Shown piece by piece: positions 49,930-63,400 of a stretch of DNA of 64,000 nucleotides. The DNA comes from Melanocharis versteri (taxonomy: Eukaryota; Chordata; Aves; Passeriformes; Melanocharitidae), in NCBI GenBank assembly GCA_013397845.1, contig VZTG01000395.1:248001-312000 (forward strand), written 5' to 3'. Position 1 is the stretch's first letter. Each line of letters opens with the position of its first letter. The position numbers were made by a program, and so were the translations under genes. The notes below the pieces were generated by a model. It searched no databases. It worked only from the letters and a program-made list of their open reading frames with translations, and was not told where the DNA came from.

Positions 49930-50230
49930 GCAACCCCAGTTGTTCCTACAGCACTCTGCTTACAGCCTTCGACATCTGGTGTAAAGAAATCTCATTTTAA
50001 TTCCTCGAGCACTGTCTGTTTCCTTCGCTTGGAGCTCATGACAGGTGCCCCTTTGTTCTTTGATTTGATACTATCTCAAATAGCCTTGGAGCTTCAGCCA
50101 GGCTAAAAAACTTGCACTAGCAGCAAACTGCCCAAATTAGCATTTTTGCTAATTCCAAGAAACGCAAAGTTGCTGAAGCCCTGCCAGGAACCTGTCAAAT
50201 TAATTTGCAGTGGGAGAAGTGGATATGGGG
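49930..50230. promoter_or_regulatory. Motif-dense candidate enhancer next to the CpG patch
   Basis: Within 300 bp there are an E-box CAGGTG (50042-50047), a SOX-type CCTTTGTTC (50050-50058), a TCF/LEF-type CTTTGAT (50058-50064), a homeodomain-type inverted repeat AATTAGCA-tttt-TGCTAATT (50135-50154) and a perfect 12-bp palindrome CAAATTAATTTG (50196-50207). The stretch is repeat-free and has no meaningful open frame. The motifs are visible; their function is inference. Confidence 0.4.
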
Positions 50231-51737
50231 TGAGGAAAAGGTTCAATTGAATATGACACAGAAAACGGCCTTTTATAGACTTTCCTATTCCTGCTATTAC
50301 GGATAGAATTGTGAATTTGAAAATCAGGTAAAATAATTTAAGATAGACCTTTATTTATAACATGGTTGAAAGCCTTGGATTTTTCTGAGGTCCCTATTAA
50401 GTGTAATTTTCATTTTGTAAGTTATTAAACCTTCTGTTTTGTCTGTAAGGCACTGAAAATTTCCAATATTTTTGGACTTTCTAAGCTCAATAATATAATA
50501 TTTTTTTCAAACAGATTTATATTTTCTCACTTTTCGAGAACATGGTTCTCCTGTATTCATTTGTCTGTACTCTGAAGCTCAGAGTTGTTGGGCTTTTTTT
50601 CTGTCTGCCTTGTTAAATATTATTTATTCTCCACACCCCTTACATAATTTGAGTATCATTTTTAGCTTTCTCTGAAAAACATATGCCCAGCTGTTTTCTA
50701 GGTAACTACCTGGTTATTGTTCTAGACAGAGGGAAGTAAACTAAGTCCTTGGTTTTGCTTTCCTGTCCTCTGCCTTTGCAACATATCTATGTAGAACACA
50801 GGCACAGTGAAGGGTTATATAAACAGTAGATGAGCCATTGCAGGGTGGGTCATATTTTACAACTGAAGTAGCTCAGGAGTGAAATAGTATGTGCCAGAAG
50901 CAAGCAAGGAATTGAGGAAAGATCTGTACATCTGAGTCACAGAGTCACTCCCAGTATAGTGTTGTTCATGCCACACCTTTGCTGGAAGCATAAAATTTAA
51001 ACCCAGTCCTTTATGATTTTCACTAGAAATACCACTGAATGATCACTACTCATTTTGAGTAATTAATTATATTATTTAAGTTTTGATTACCAGTACTTCG
51101 TTCTGGTATTCAAGAAAGCAGAAGCAAATTGTCACATATACAAGATTAAGCATTTTTAGTGAGGGAAAAATCAAGGAAGGGGATACAGTTTCTCTTAATT
51201 AAACTGCTTCCTCTTTTACATTGCCAGACCTCTACATTCCCTTGTTACACTGCATGTCTTACTGTGGCGTGTGTGTGAAGTATAAGCTAGCAAATCACTG
51301 TATTATAGGTAGGAAAAAGTTTTAAAACACTGGGCTGGGGAGGAAGTGGGAAAATTACACTGTGATGCTTTCCAAATTGAGAGGCTTTGTTCTGGCTAGG
51401 GCTTGCCTCCAGTTGCAGCAGACTACCATTGAACAGTGGTAAACCCTGTCTGAGCTCAGGTGTCCCGCTCCCAGTCTTCTGCTTTCTTCATTCATGACCT
51501 ACACTGCATGCAGAGAGGTTGCAGAAACAAAGGATGAAAAGCAGTGGATTATAAGATATCTGTCACAGTGAGAAATTCTCTTACTTTGCAAGCCAGTTTT
51601 GAACTAGTAAAGAATATATAAAAACCTAAGATTCAATTATGGATTTTAGCTGAATAAGTGTTACCGTTACCCGCTATTTCTATTATTTCTTGGTATAAAG
51701 GCTGGGCAGTCTCTCTGTCTCTGTTGTCAGTGTATTA
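50231..51737. other. Unique noncoding sequence
   Basis: AT-rich, without open frames of note or recognised repeats. Confidence 0.65.
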
Positions 51738-51825
51738 AGCCACCTGGACTAACTTTGAAGGTAGTTCTGCTTTGAGCAGGAAGCTGGGCTGGGTGACCTC
51801 CAGGAGTCCCTTCCATTCTGTTGGA
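51738..51825 (+). mobile_element. CR1 LINE 3'-end fragment, sense
   Basis: 'tctgctttgagcaggaagct', 'ggctgggtgacctccaggag' and 'tcccttccattctgttgg' follow the CR1 3' end ('ctttgagcaggaggttggactagatgacctcc .. tcccttccaacct'). Short and 5'-truncated; the terminal 'attctatg' tail is lost. Confidence 0.85.
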
Positions 51826-54800
51826 GGTTTTTTTACAACTTTATCAGCCTTTACAGAAACTTTGGCGGCTGACACACTAATGTGATCACCCCTCTATCCT
51901 CCCACCCTTGTCTCTCAGCCGAAAACCATCTCTTTTTCTTGGCCATGCCTCTGTTCTGTCTGTGCAGGCTGGAGTCCAGGTGATACAGGTACATGGCAAT
52001 CAGAGCTATGGTGACTGGTGTGATCTCCCGTTATCCTGCTCATGGCACCTGTACTGACTTCACAAGGCAGGGTGCCTTTCCTGGGCAAAGTGCTCACTAA
52101 CATGGCTTTGCAGCGTTATCTGCATACTCAGTAATCTGTTTTACTAGATGCTTTACTAGACTGAGACATAGCATAGAGGGCAAACAAGTTATGTCCCTCT
52201 TTGCCAGTGTATCAGCAAATACCCATCATTGTGGGTATGCTGGTATCTTTGGTGGGCATTGAGAGTTTCTCTTTTAAATAAAATAAGTAGTCCGTATTTT
52301 AGAGACAACACTAAGTGATGCTAAACCCGAATCTGAGACTCATATTTTAGCACATTGGTATTTTTGATGTTTTCCCATAGCCCTGATGCAATCTTCTGCT
52401 TGTTTTCTTAAGTATCATGCATCTGTGAGCTGACACCCCAAATCTGGCAGCCTATTAGTCTGCCTATAAGACACATTATGGGACACAAACTCTGTGGTGG
52501 CTATACTCCCTGCTTTATTTATTAGAGACATACCTAGGGTGAGACATTGCACAAGATAAGTTGGCCCAGAAAACTTTCTAGAAAAGATGAAGGGAAAAAA
52601 AAGGCACTTTGCTTTTACAAGACTTAACACTGGTAAAGAAGGAGTGGCTGAAACATAAAGGATAATTCTGTGCTTCAGTATTTCTTGGGTAGAATTTATC
52701 TGTTGTATTAGGAGTACAAAAGATGGGCTTCAGTGTTCCTTGAATGGCCCTACCTGTCAGAGTGAAATCCTCAGGGCTCAGTCTGATGCTGGTCTGGGGA
52801 GGAGGCAGCCTTGGTTCTTCCTGTCAGCATTGCCTTTAACCAGCTGCTACTGAGATTTCTACTTCCTTGTAGGGGCTTTGGTTCACTTTTGTCTTTCATT
52901 CACTCATTCACCTGCCTTTATCCTAAAGCTGATTTCCTGCTTCTCACCTACAATCAGTGCAGTTAAAGGGAGACTTAGCTCCAGTATCCTGTGCCTTATC
53001 TTTTAGATATAAATGTAAATGCAGTTTGTAGTTTACCTCATTTATAAATGTGTGTTTCCTTCTTCGTGGTGTTTTTTTTTTTCTTCTTTTAGACAATAAC
53101 TTTCATGTTTATCATAGAGTATAATACACAAAACTTTTGGAATGTCTGTAGGACTGAGGGCTGCAATAACAGCCATTATTAAGATTTCATGCATATACAC
53201 TCCTGCACTTTTAACGTGTTCTTAGTGCTTCTCAACAACTGCATGTGATGTCTTTATACTCATTGCTAGTCTAGGTGACAAACTCATCAAGGAGAAACAT
53301 ACTCTGCTTGAATGTCCTCTGAAGATCCAGTGTTTTCACTTCTCTTAGCAGCTGTTGCCTTTTGGGTGCTCTTTTGTCATGGGGATGTTATGAATTTTAA
53401 GTCATTCTTTTCTCACCTCCCTCATGCTCCCAGCTAGAAAAAAAAAAAACAGCTAGAAAAGAGGCAATTAGCCAGCACTCAATTTGCTGCAATGCCATAA
53501 TAGTAATAACAGTGGTGTTTGGTCTGGATGCCCTTAGGGACACAAGAAATTCCTTATCTTGTGCAGTTACTACGGTTTTAATTTTCTTGTTTTCACTTCA
53601 TTTTCTTTTGCATGAAAAGGAAAACCAGAAAAGCCAAGCATGCTTTGGGCATTCTCACAGTCTAATAATAAATGCGTGCGCTTGTGGTGAAGATCTGTTT
53701 AGAATTCTGTAAAATAAAAAAAATATTTGGAACATTCGTGTCTCAAAAGCAACAGTAAAACTGTTAATAAGAATTATTTTCAGAATTTTATTAGCTGAAT
53801 TTAATTAGCATGAGTTACTGATAAGGTGATTGCACCCTCATCCTGTAGGATGCCAAAGGATCCAAACACATGATCTGCTTAGAGAGAAGATGGTCAGACT
53901 AAATATGAATAGGCTCATTCAGTGAAACAAATATTAGTTTTAGATTCTTAAAATTAATAACATTTTTCATTAACTTCTTGATACCAAGAAATAAAGAGTT
54001 GATTTGCTTGAGTGTCAGCACCATTTTCAAACTTAAAACAATCAAATATACTTATTGGAATAATAGTTGGAAAACTACTTTGAGATGGTCTGGCTTTTCC
54101 TTCCAAAAGTGCATCAATGGTGGCAAACTTACTGAACTGGCAAAATTAAACCAAGTGAAAATTTCCACTTCATCAACAAGTTGAATCATGTCATGCCTTA
54201 TAAAGCGTGAAGTTTAAAAATAAAGAGTGACTTATGTTCATAACAACTCCCGGCTGTGATGCCACTTCTGCTTTTATTTTCAGCATAGTCAGCTTGTGTA
54301 GCTTAGAGTTTTTTTGCCTTGTACAGTACAGTTAATTTCTTTCTTCAAACATGCATAGCAGAAACCAGAGATTTAAATCTCCTCTTTCCTGCTGTGGCTA
54401 AACCACTCAAATAAATGGAAATGGGAGTACCATGTGTAAATAAGGAGAATAATATCCTATGATGAATTATTAATGTAACTGGGTCATCACCTGTTGAGGT
54501 GATCCAGGGGTGTGGGTTTCTTTTCATGGACATTAATCTAGATCTTGTAGAACATCTCATTCCATTTCCTGTTCTGTCCAGTTGCTATTAAGAACATGAC
54601 TATGCCTGGAAAGATTGAGAAAAATGCTGCTTTTTTTGACAATCACAATAGCATACAGAGGGAGTCAATTATCCTCGAACAGGCACCATTCAAATTCCCC
54701 AAAGCACTAGAAATGCCAAGAAAACCCCAGAAAGTTCAGCGGCTTTGTTTTGCTTGGAAAAACACTCACTCAGAAATTTGGCTTTTCATTTATCCATGAT

Positions 54801-56010
54801 CCCTACAGCATGCTTCATCTGGAGCCTGGCTGAAATCACAATATGTTTCCTTGACCAAGTATACCACTGGAGCCACATTCAGGCACAGGACTTCTAAATG
54901 CATTTCAGGCCTGGGCTTCAGGCACAGGGAGCTTTTCTACCGACTTCAGGGTTTTAAACTGAGCTCTATTTGGGCTGTGATTGCCTGCCAAGTTAAAGTA
55001 CAGTTCTCATAAGGTTTACAGATCATCCTGTTACTAGGTGGGCAAAACAACCCCAATAGAATAGTCTCTTGGAATCTGATGAGTCTTCTGGACTGGAAGC
55101 AGGAGCGATCAAACAGAAAGAAAGGCTTGGAGAGGAGACAGAATATACATTTCAAGGCTGTGAGCAGAGCCAGTTTCAGCTGACTACTGGCAAAATTCCA
55201 CATGTCCTTATTTTCTATAGACAGGTTTATCTGCTCCCATATGTTAGGCCCTGCTTCAGTTCCTGATTCATCCACTTTCATTCTTTTGAATGCATCTGTC
55301 CTGTTAGTGCTCTGCCTTGGGAATTAAAAGGCATTAAACTGCAACCCGTTATTTCTGTGATTTCTCACTCTTAGAATGCGACAAACTTGCTACAAAGCTT
55401 TTTCTGTGCCTTGCATGTGCATACCAAACATATGGAAGCCAAAGCAAAGAGGCAGCGCATGTCCTAGAAGGATTTCTTGGCTTCCATGAGTGGTTATGAC
55501 TTTTCTGAATGAAGGATTATTGAACGTTTCCCAAAGCAGCAGCTGTAGAAATGACTCCCACACCAGGAGGAGGAAATATATGCGTTAATCCTTGAATTGG
55601 TGATTTATGCCAAGACATCCTGGGGACAAACTGAAACCCCAGAGGGAAATACTTGTTAGATTTCAGGACCATTGAAATGCTAAAATCTCCTCAGGGTTTT
55701 CAAAGTTTCTCTATTTTCCTATCAGTTTTGTTTGCAAAGCCCATTTGTTGCCCAGGGGCAAGTATGCTCCTAACAGTTTACTGACCTCCAGTAAGCATAA
55801 ATTGGCCTTTGAATTCAGAAGTATCCTGCCAGACTGATGGACTCCAGACTGGAGTTTAATACACTTTCATATGTTAAGAGTCTTTATCTTCTCCCTGCTT
55901 TGCAATGTTAAGCTATTCCTGAAAATGTACATCCTTGGATAAATGTTTGATAAAAATTGTGGGGAAATGGGAAAGAAGAGAAATTATGCAGTTTCTTCAT
56001 TGTCAGCATT
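51826..56010. other. Unique noncoding sequence
   Basis: About 4.2 kb with no supported gene or mobile element. A 111-codon minus frame at 54946-55281 and its 65-codon sense counterpart have no domain. T- and A-rich runs occur near 53070 and 53440. Confidence 0.6.
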
Positions 56011-56024
56011 ATGTCAGCTGACAT
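56011..56024. repeat. 14-bp perfect palindrome ATGTCAGCTGACAT
   Basis: Self-complementary, centred on an E-box CAGCTG, with TGTCA/TGACA half sites on each side as bound by TALE homeodomain (MEIS/TGIF-type) proteins. It lies within a local 'cattgtcag' repeat (56000-56040). Confidence 0.75.
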
Positions 56025-57883
56025 TTCAGCATTGTCAGCTCAGGTTTGGAGCTCTTCTCAGATGTCTGCCCATGCTTTTCCATCCCTGACTCAAGGGAAT
56101 GCCAGGAGCAGTGTGCCTTTCTCAGCCTTCCCCAAAAGCTCGAAGTGCATTATCTTTTATCCAGCTCCATGGGGGAGGCTGTGCAGCAATCTAATCCTCT
56201 TCCATTTGTGTTGGAGGAATACAGCACCTGATCACATGGCCTTTAGGTCTACATCCTTCCAGGCAAACTAGGGTCTATATATAGGTCCTAATCTTATAGC
56301 GGGTTCTGTGGAAGATCAGAACTGTTATTAGATGTGCATAGCTGATTTAACATCAGGTGGTCTGACATATTTGTACTCTTGAATTATGAATGAAAATTTC
56401 TAGAACTTAAATATATCATTAGAAAATTACTAAGAGCAATTTCCTCCCCTTCACATTTGCATAATGAAATTCACCATGGAGTCGTACTCTCCCTAAATAT
56501 ATAGATCCTATATAAAGGTCAGAAGGTCTTTGAAAGCCGTATGAAAGAAGCACGATGCACATGCAGATTTACAGGAGGGGTACGGGGCAGGTGCACTTTG
56601 CCTTCCAGATTACCACTTCTGAATTTTGAGCATTCATTAAAGATTTCAAATATCTTCATAAAAACCCAGGTGACTCTCAAGCAGACATTGTCCTGAAGCA
56701 TCTGAAATATTTTTATTTGAAGTCATAGAAATTTTCCATGAACAGCAGAAAAAAATTGAACTTAACTGGAAATAGAGTATCTTATATTTCCCTTTGAAAT
56801 ACTCATCTAAGTCAAGACGCTAAAAATAATACCTTAACTTTAATTTCTACAATCTGCAGAAATTGTTCTGTCCATTATCCTTTCATTTCCACCTCAGTTT
56901 TGGCATGTTTGTGACTGCAAGGAGGTATCACTCACATGTAAGCAGAGCTGATACAAAATCCTAAACCATTGACACTGAGGCCTTGTTTTTGTAACTTGAT
57001 TCCTCTTTCCAAAGGTAGGTGCCTCACATCTCCTGCTCCCTCTTCCCTGTACACAATTTTTGTGTTCCTCAATGACAGGCAAACCTCTGCTGATCTTTTC
57101 ACTTTCATCCCTGGGCTCTTTGGGTCTTTTCCTTCCCTTCCTCTGCCTACTGAATAAGTGAAAGAGAGTACCTGAGTGGTCCGGACATCTCTCTCAGTAA
57201 TTGTAAAAATGTCTGAGGGGTCAGGAAGGATTGGATGAACTTGTCAGTGGCCCAGCTGAATTGCTGAGGTCCCATCTCGTCCTACATCTCTGGGCTTCAA
57301 TGAAGTTTAGAGCATTCAATAACTACTCAAAGGATCAAGTTGATTTATGTAACCTCTTTTTATTAAAGACATAACATTTTTAAAAGTTATCAAATATGGC
57401 AGCTGTAAAATATGAAGTGTCACTTTTGACTGCTAAGTTTGTTAACATAGCAGAAAAGCTGTAATGTGCAAACCAGAGGCATAGCAGTTGTTCTTCCTAT
57501 TTAAGTACTAGGGACTCTGTAAGAACTGTCAGTATTGGTTGAGATGTTTTATAGTTGCTGTCCTGTATAATTTGATCTATAAGTTATTACACAACTATAT
57601 TAGTCACAAGAGAATCCTGTGATTTACAGGGTATTCTGTTAGGTTGTTATTCAGATGTGGACTGAATGCTTAAAATAAAAATACTGCACTTATGTCATTA
57701 AAAAAATTGGTTCGTGATTCTTAGCAAGTAATTATGATTGCAATGTTTGGTATTATTCTGTATTATCTTTATAAACAAACTTTGAAACCAGATGGAGAGT
57801 GAAAAAATTTCTGCTGTAAATATACTCAACTATTTCATTTTGTTCTGTCATTCTAATTGTTTTTTATCTCTCTAAAAATACAC
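56025..57883. other. Unique noncoding sequence
   Basis: No gene or mobile element supported. Frames of 60-104 codons overlap on both strands and lack domains. Confidence 0.6.
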
Positions 57884-58970
57884 TGTGGTGGGTTAACCTT
57901 GGCTGGCTGCTTCCCCACTCCCCTTCCTCAGCAAGATAGTGGGAGAAAATAAGATGAATAAAGCTCATAGGTTGAGATAAGGGCAGGGCAATCATTCACC
58001 AATTACTGTTATGGGAAAACAGACTTGACTCAGGGAAGATTAATTTAACTAATTTCCAATTAGAAATAGACTAAACTGATGATTAACGAAATCAAAACTA
58101 AAGCCACCTTCCCGCACACCCCCTTTCTTTCCAGGCCCAAGTTCATTCCTTTTTTCCTGACTCTTCTACCTCTTCCTCCCCTTCCCCAAGTGCCACAGGA
58201 CAATGTGGATGGCAGATTGTGGAGTTTGTAACAATTTGTCTTTGTCAGTCCTTCCTTCTCATGCAGTTCCCCTACTCCAACATGCGGACCCTCCCACAGG
58301 AGACAGTCCTTCATGAACTGCTCCGATGTGGGTCCTTCCCATGGGCTGCAATTCTTAAAGAATTGCTCTGGAGTGGGTCCCTTTCCATGGGGTGCAGCCC
58401 TTCAGGAACAAACTGCTCCAGTGTGGGTCACCCACAGGGTCACAGGTGCTGCAGAAGACCTGGTCCTGTCAACTGGCTGCAGCTCCTGCCTGGAGGGTGC
58501 TCCACCACGGAATCTCCTTGAGCTACAGCTTCCTTCAGGAAACATCCAGTAGTATGGCATGTAGTCCTCGACAGCCGGCAGGGTCCATGTCTGCTCCACT
58601 GTGCAGCTCCATGGGACAGCTTGCCTTGCAGACAGCTTTGCCACAGGCTGCATGGGCATCTCTGCTCCAGCTGCTGGAGCACCTCCTCGCCCCCCTTCTG
58701 CACTGACCTTGAGGTTTGCAGGGCTGTTTCTCACAATTTTTCTCACTCCTCTGGCCCTCACAGCATTTTTACTGTGTTTTCAATATGTTGTCAGAGAGGT
58801 GCTGCCAGCATTGCTGAAGGGTTCAGCTTTGCCCAGTGGTGGATCTATTTTGGAGTCATCCAGAACTAGCTCTGTCTGACATGGGGCCAACTCTTGGACT
58901 CTTTTCAAGAAAGCCCCTCCTGTAGTGCTGCCCCTGGCTTACCAAAACCTTGCCATGTAAGTGCAATTCA
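57884..58970 (-). mobile_element. Solo LTR of an avian endogenous retrovirus, probably antisense, about 1.1 kb
   Basis: On the plus strand it runs from 'tggtgggttaaccttggct', through 'ggttgagataagggcaggg', 'caccaattactg' and 'acagacttgactcaggga', to a GC-rich half of 'ctcca-tgtgggtc' units and on to 'ctcgccccccttctgcactg' and 'accaaaaccttgccatgtaa'. This is the order of a well known avian LTR usually listed in the opposite orientation (beginning near 'GGCAAGGTTTTGGT'). Terminal TG and CA are plausible at 57884 and 58970, but no clear target duplication was found. Four degenerate 45-50-bp tandem units occupy about 58275-58460. The frames of 75-119 codons inside it are compositional. No partner LTR or internal viral gene remnant is in the window. 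Confidence 0.82.
58275..58460. repeat. Degenerate 45-50-bp tandem units inside the LTR
   Basis: Units starting at about 58275, 58321, 58366 and 58416 share the plan 'ctcc(a/g)-gtgggtcc-ttccca(c/t)ggg-tgcag-cttcagga-actg'. This internal array is a known feature of the LTR family and varies in copy number between insertions. Confidence 0.75.
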
Positions 58971-60287
58971 TAAGCATATATGGAAGTTACTTTTACTTTC
59001 TCCTAATAGTCTCTGTAGATTCATCAAGAAAGTATGAAAGTTTAAATACATTTATCTGTTTCCAGGCAACTTGAAGTTCTGTAAGTGTTTTTCATTACTG
59101 ATGTTGGCATTCCTTTTATTTCTGTGGTGGAAATGGGCTACAGACCATTCGTTGTGTATGTTATAGGATACTTTGTACATTGCCTACTTAGAGTATGTTT
59201 TTGTGTTCTAAAAAGACATTATAAGTTTTAGTCCTACTCTTGTCTTCAAAAACTCATATTGTCCTTGAGGGCATCAATGGTTCCCACAGGTTACAGCATG
59301 GCTGTGTTGCAAATCTGGTTTTGCAGTGGTTAGAAAGGATTTGTCAAAAAAAAAAAAAAAATTCATAGGAAATTTTAGACTTTAATAATTCACATTTTCT
59401 CTGACTGCTGAAATAAAGACTGAACTGTCTTAACTTTTGTGGCTGTGTACAATGACCCTGTAGATCAATGAACTTCAAGGACCTGGTGGTAATGAATCTT
59501 ATTCATGTTTTTTTTCACTGAGCCTGGATTTCTTTGATGACACTTTTGTTCGAAGAGAGAAGGCTAGGGTGTGCTCACATCCTTTCTAGTTTTTCCCTCA
59601 AAATAATTAATATATGCTAACACTGATGACAATGATGATAGAAGATGGAGTTCTTTTGGAGGAAACCCAGCATCCTCTGAATCTCCTCCTGCCTTGAAGC
59701 CTGAGTATAGAATAAAAACATGGTGTTCTGCCCATTTTCTTCAGGACAACCAGCAGAAAAAAATCCTCCTGCTGTGGCAGAAGATTAGACTAATATTTGC
59801 TTGTGGGCAGGAAGTTCTGATAGCTGTTTCTGACCATGCCAAAAAACAATTTTGAATTCACACTATTCTTCGAACTTAGTTATTTCTGCTTCAAGGGGCC
59901 TGCTTCATTACATAACTTATACTCTCAGATAGTATTATTGTGGGGTTTCTGTGGCTTTTTTAAGCTTTCTGTCTTTATCAAACTTGATAAATTATATTCA
60001 TTAGAGCTGCAAGATTTTAAGTTTTTGAGACTTCATTAAGAGACACTACTGCAAGGTTATTGTAACTAAATAACATATATTCACATATAATTATTAACAT
60101 GGAAGTTACTTTAACGGAAATGAACTATTCGATAGTTGATGTAAAATAAACATTGTGATCCCACAGATATCACCAGATCTTATGTGAACAACACGTTAAT
60201 AAGAGCTTTCTCTCTTTCATTTAATTAGTCCTACACAACATCTTGAAGATGTTCACTTTTCCTATAGAGTCAGATTTTTTGCTTTGT
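58971..60287. other. Unique noncoding sequence with an A16 run
   Basis: A 16-A homopolymer lies at 59346-59361. No gene found. Confidence 0.6.
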
Positions 60288-60412
60288 TTGTAGAATATCC
60301 TGAGTTGGAAGGGACTCATGAGGGTCATCGAAGTCCAACTCCTGGCTCTGCACAAGACAGCCTCAGTAATGACACCATGTGCCTGAGAGCATTGTTGAAA
60401 TGCTTCTTCCTT
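60288..60412 (-). mobile_element. CR1 LINE 3'-end fragment, antisense
   Basis: 'gaatatcctgagttggaagg', 'gactcatgagggtcatcga', 'gtccaactcctggctctgca' and 'accatgtgcctgagagcatt' match the antisense end of a CR1 subfamily, from the terminal tip inward. About 125 bp remain. Confidence 0.93.
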
Positions 60413-63400
60413 TAGCCCTTATTCAGTAGTTAAAAGATGAAAACCAAACCCAGTTTCTTGATTTGAAAAGCTGCTGTGATTGTTAATCATGATTCTATTA
60501 TTTTTTAAATCAGTTTATACCTGTAATTTTAATCTTTCTGAGGAGTGTCTAATTTCAGAAATATCTCCACTGATGTCATGGTATTTTACTTCTATATGAA
60601 GTAAAGTGCTATTTGAGATAAGTAAATCTATTGCTGTCTTCTACCTTCCACAAGTCCATTTCGTGAGACTGCCCGCTCTGTGTCTGACAAGCTTGCCTTG
60701 TACTACATAACTCTATTAGGCTCTCCTTATGACTCCCTATTTATAACGATCTAAGTTTAGAAATATTTGATCACATATTAGCAGTGGTATAATGTGAGAA
60801 GCTATTTGTATTTCTGTATCAGCAGATTAGGCATCAGCTATTTTCTCTCCTACATGGCACAGTAAGCTGCAGTGCTGCAGTACTTTGTCAGGAAGTACTG
60901 ATATCTCAGAGGAGATATATGGTGTGTGCAACCATAACTGCATCCAATGGAGAGATAAAAGTGCAGATTTAGACTGTTGTACAGTGTACTTTGTGCTGAC
61001 AAACAGGTGTCCTTTCATCTTCCAGCAGGACACATAAATTATTTTACAAGTTCCCTGCCTTATTAGAAATACTATGCAGGTTTAAGAAGGATCGCATAAA
61101 ACATATAGTGATTTATTGTATTTAGCATAACTGGTAGATGCTGTCGTATTTAAAGCTCACTGCTCTAAACAAAGGTTCTCAATCTATTGTCCAAATTCTT
61201 TACTCTTACAGTGTTATGAGAAGGATATAGAATGCAACGTGTGAGGGGAAGAAAGCTTTCCCTTTTGCATGTATAGCTATTGCTCTCATTAGGTTTCAAT
61301 GTGGAATCACTGGGCTTTGTTTGGCTGAATACATGTAATATTTTCCCTCTCATTTGAATGGAGATATGGTCAGACTTCAGTGATTTCATACACTGCAGTA
61401 GAGGCAAAATAATTCAGTCTTCGATCTGCAGATTTCCGGAGGCAGCAAGGCAACTAGAAACATTTTTCTTTCTTATTCTTGATCAGGCTTTTTATCAGCC
61501 ATGTGGAACCACTTTTGTTTGCTCAGTCACAGTTAGACTGAGGTACGTTTTAATAAGATCCATGTGTCAGAAGGATTTTTAAGCCAAATACTGGAGACTC
61601 TTCTCATTCCATGTTGGAACACAATATAAATCCTGCACATATCTATCTGCATATGCATACATGTGCATGTGTTTTCATGCATACATGTCTGTAGTTATCC
61701 TTTTTTTTTCCAGCTGTTTGGAGATTTTTTTTCCACACAAACTTCAACACTTTAAAATTTCAGAAATATTGTAGCTAAATACCATTGCAGTTTTTATTTT
61801 TCTTCTGAAAGCTACTGAAGTTAGATACTTACTCTAAATTATGTGTTAGGGGTAGAATTAAAAATTTTCGGTCTTATGAGGAAATAATCAAGGACATACC
61901 ATTATTGTATTTAGAGGTGAATCGGGCACAGAAGCATTATAGAATTGTAAGGCATTGGGTTTTTCAAGAGTGAATGTGGCTTCAAAATATGACACATTAA
62001 TCCACTTTGCTGAATGTGTCCTAGGGAAAAAAGTCAAGACGTGCAACTATTTCTCCATGTTTCTGCAGTTCAGACAAGAAGATGAAATATGATAAACACA
62101 CAATACTAAAAAGAATTAAATGTGCTTTTATACAGAGAAGAATCTTCTCAGTATTTTATTATTTCCAGGATTTTCCAGGACTGGTTCTATGTATAGAGGA
62201 CCAGTTTTGTGGTGGTGTAACAGCCTCTCAGTGGCATCAGCCCAGCAAAGGACAGTATAATGAAGAGAAGAATGAGGCCCATTGTTCTCAACAGGAAGAC
62301 AGTTTTTTGACTTATATGATCAGCATAACTGAGTGATTGCCTTGTTTCTTCTCTGCAAGAGAGGACACAGCTGGAGATAGAGGAGCACATCCACAGCATG
62401 TGGCTACCTTGGTACCAAGGCTAAGAAGAGTTTTACTAACAGGACTGGCGTAGACAATATCCCCAAATAAAGTCAATTGCTGGGAAAATACTGCAAGTCA
62501 ATCCATTGTGAGGAAGTTCATCACTTCTCACTGCATTACCACCAAATGTGAAAAGCAGTAGCTTTGAAAACTAAGCCAATCCATAATTTTCTGAACAAGG
62601 AACTATCTCATAGCTGAAAGAGGAATAAGTACCAAAGAAAAGTGAATGGAAGTGGAGGCAATTTACTGCTCTAGGCATCGAGCTAGTGGAATTGCTATTT
62701 TTCAAGAACTGACCTTTTCCTCCTCAGTGGATCTGCTTCCATATTGACCTACCTTAAAATCTAAGTAATTGCTGTCCACTCTGTGCTACCTTGGAATTAG
62801 AATTTATTCTGTCTGACTTTTATGTATTTCAACTACTGTTCACAGTCTGGCATGTAAAAAAATCAGTTTTAGACTAGTTGACTCAGTTGTTTCAGTGAAA
62901 GGAGTCAAAGGTAAAAGCTTTTCCTTGACTCTACTCTCCTTTTTTTACTTACTGCAGAGTTTTCCTTGGTCACTTCTCTGGAAATGAGATCAGCAAACAA
63001 AATAGAATTTAATAGCATTTTTTAATTAAAGTTTGAAAAATGGAGGAGGGAAATGCTTCTTGAAAGGTGAAGGGAGTGGTGTTTTTCTTCTGTGGGACTG
63101 AAGGAACTTGATTTCTAGATAAATATAATTTTTGAAGATTTGATTCTTTCTACAGCTGTGGGCAGGACTGTACATTTATGTTGTGTGTTCCCTGGACTGA
63201 TTCCTACAATACAAAAGTTTCAAATGATACCTCATGCAGAGTAATGCAAAACCAACTGAATAGGGTCGTTGATATGCTTGAAAGCAGCCAGTTTAAATCA
63301 AAAATGGAGTGAGCCTGTTTTGGCTGATATTTCAGAGTTGAAAATAAGGTCTTCACAAATACTCTGTTTGCAACAACATATCTCCCTGCTCTGAACTTCC

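Noticed and set aside
58060..58879. Many overlapping frames of 75-119 codons on both strands
   Set aside because: They fall inside a GC-rich LTR with few stop codons; no viral or host protein domain is present.
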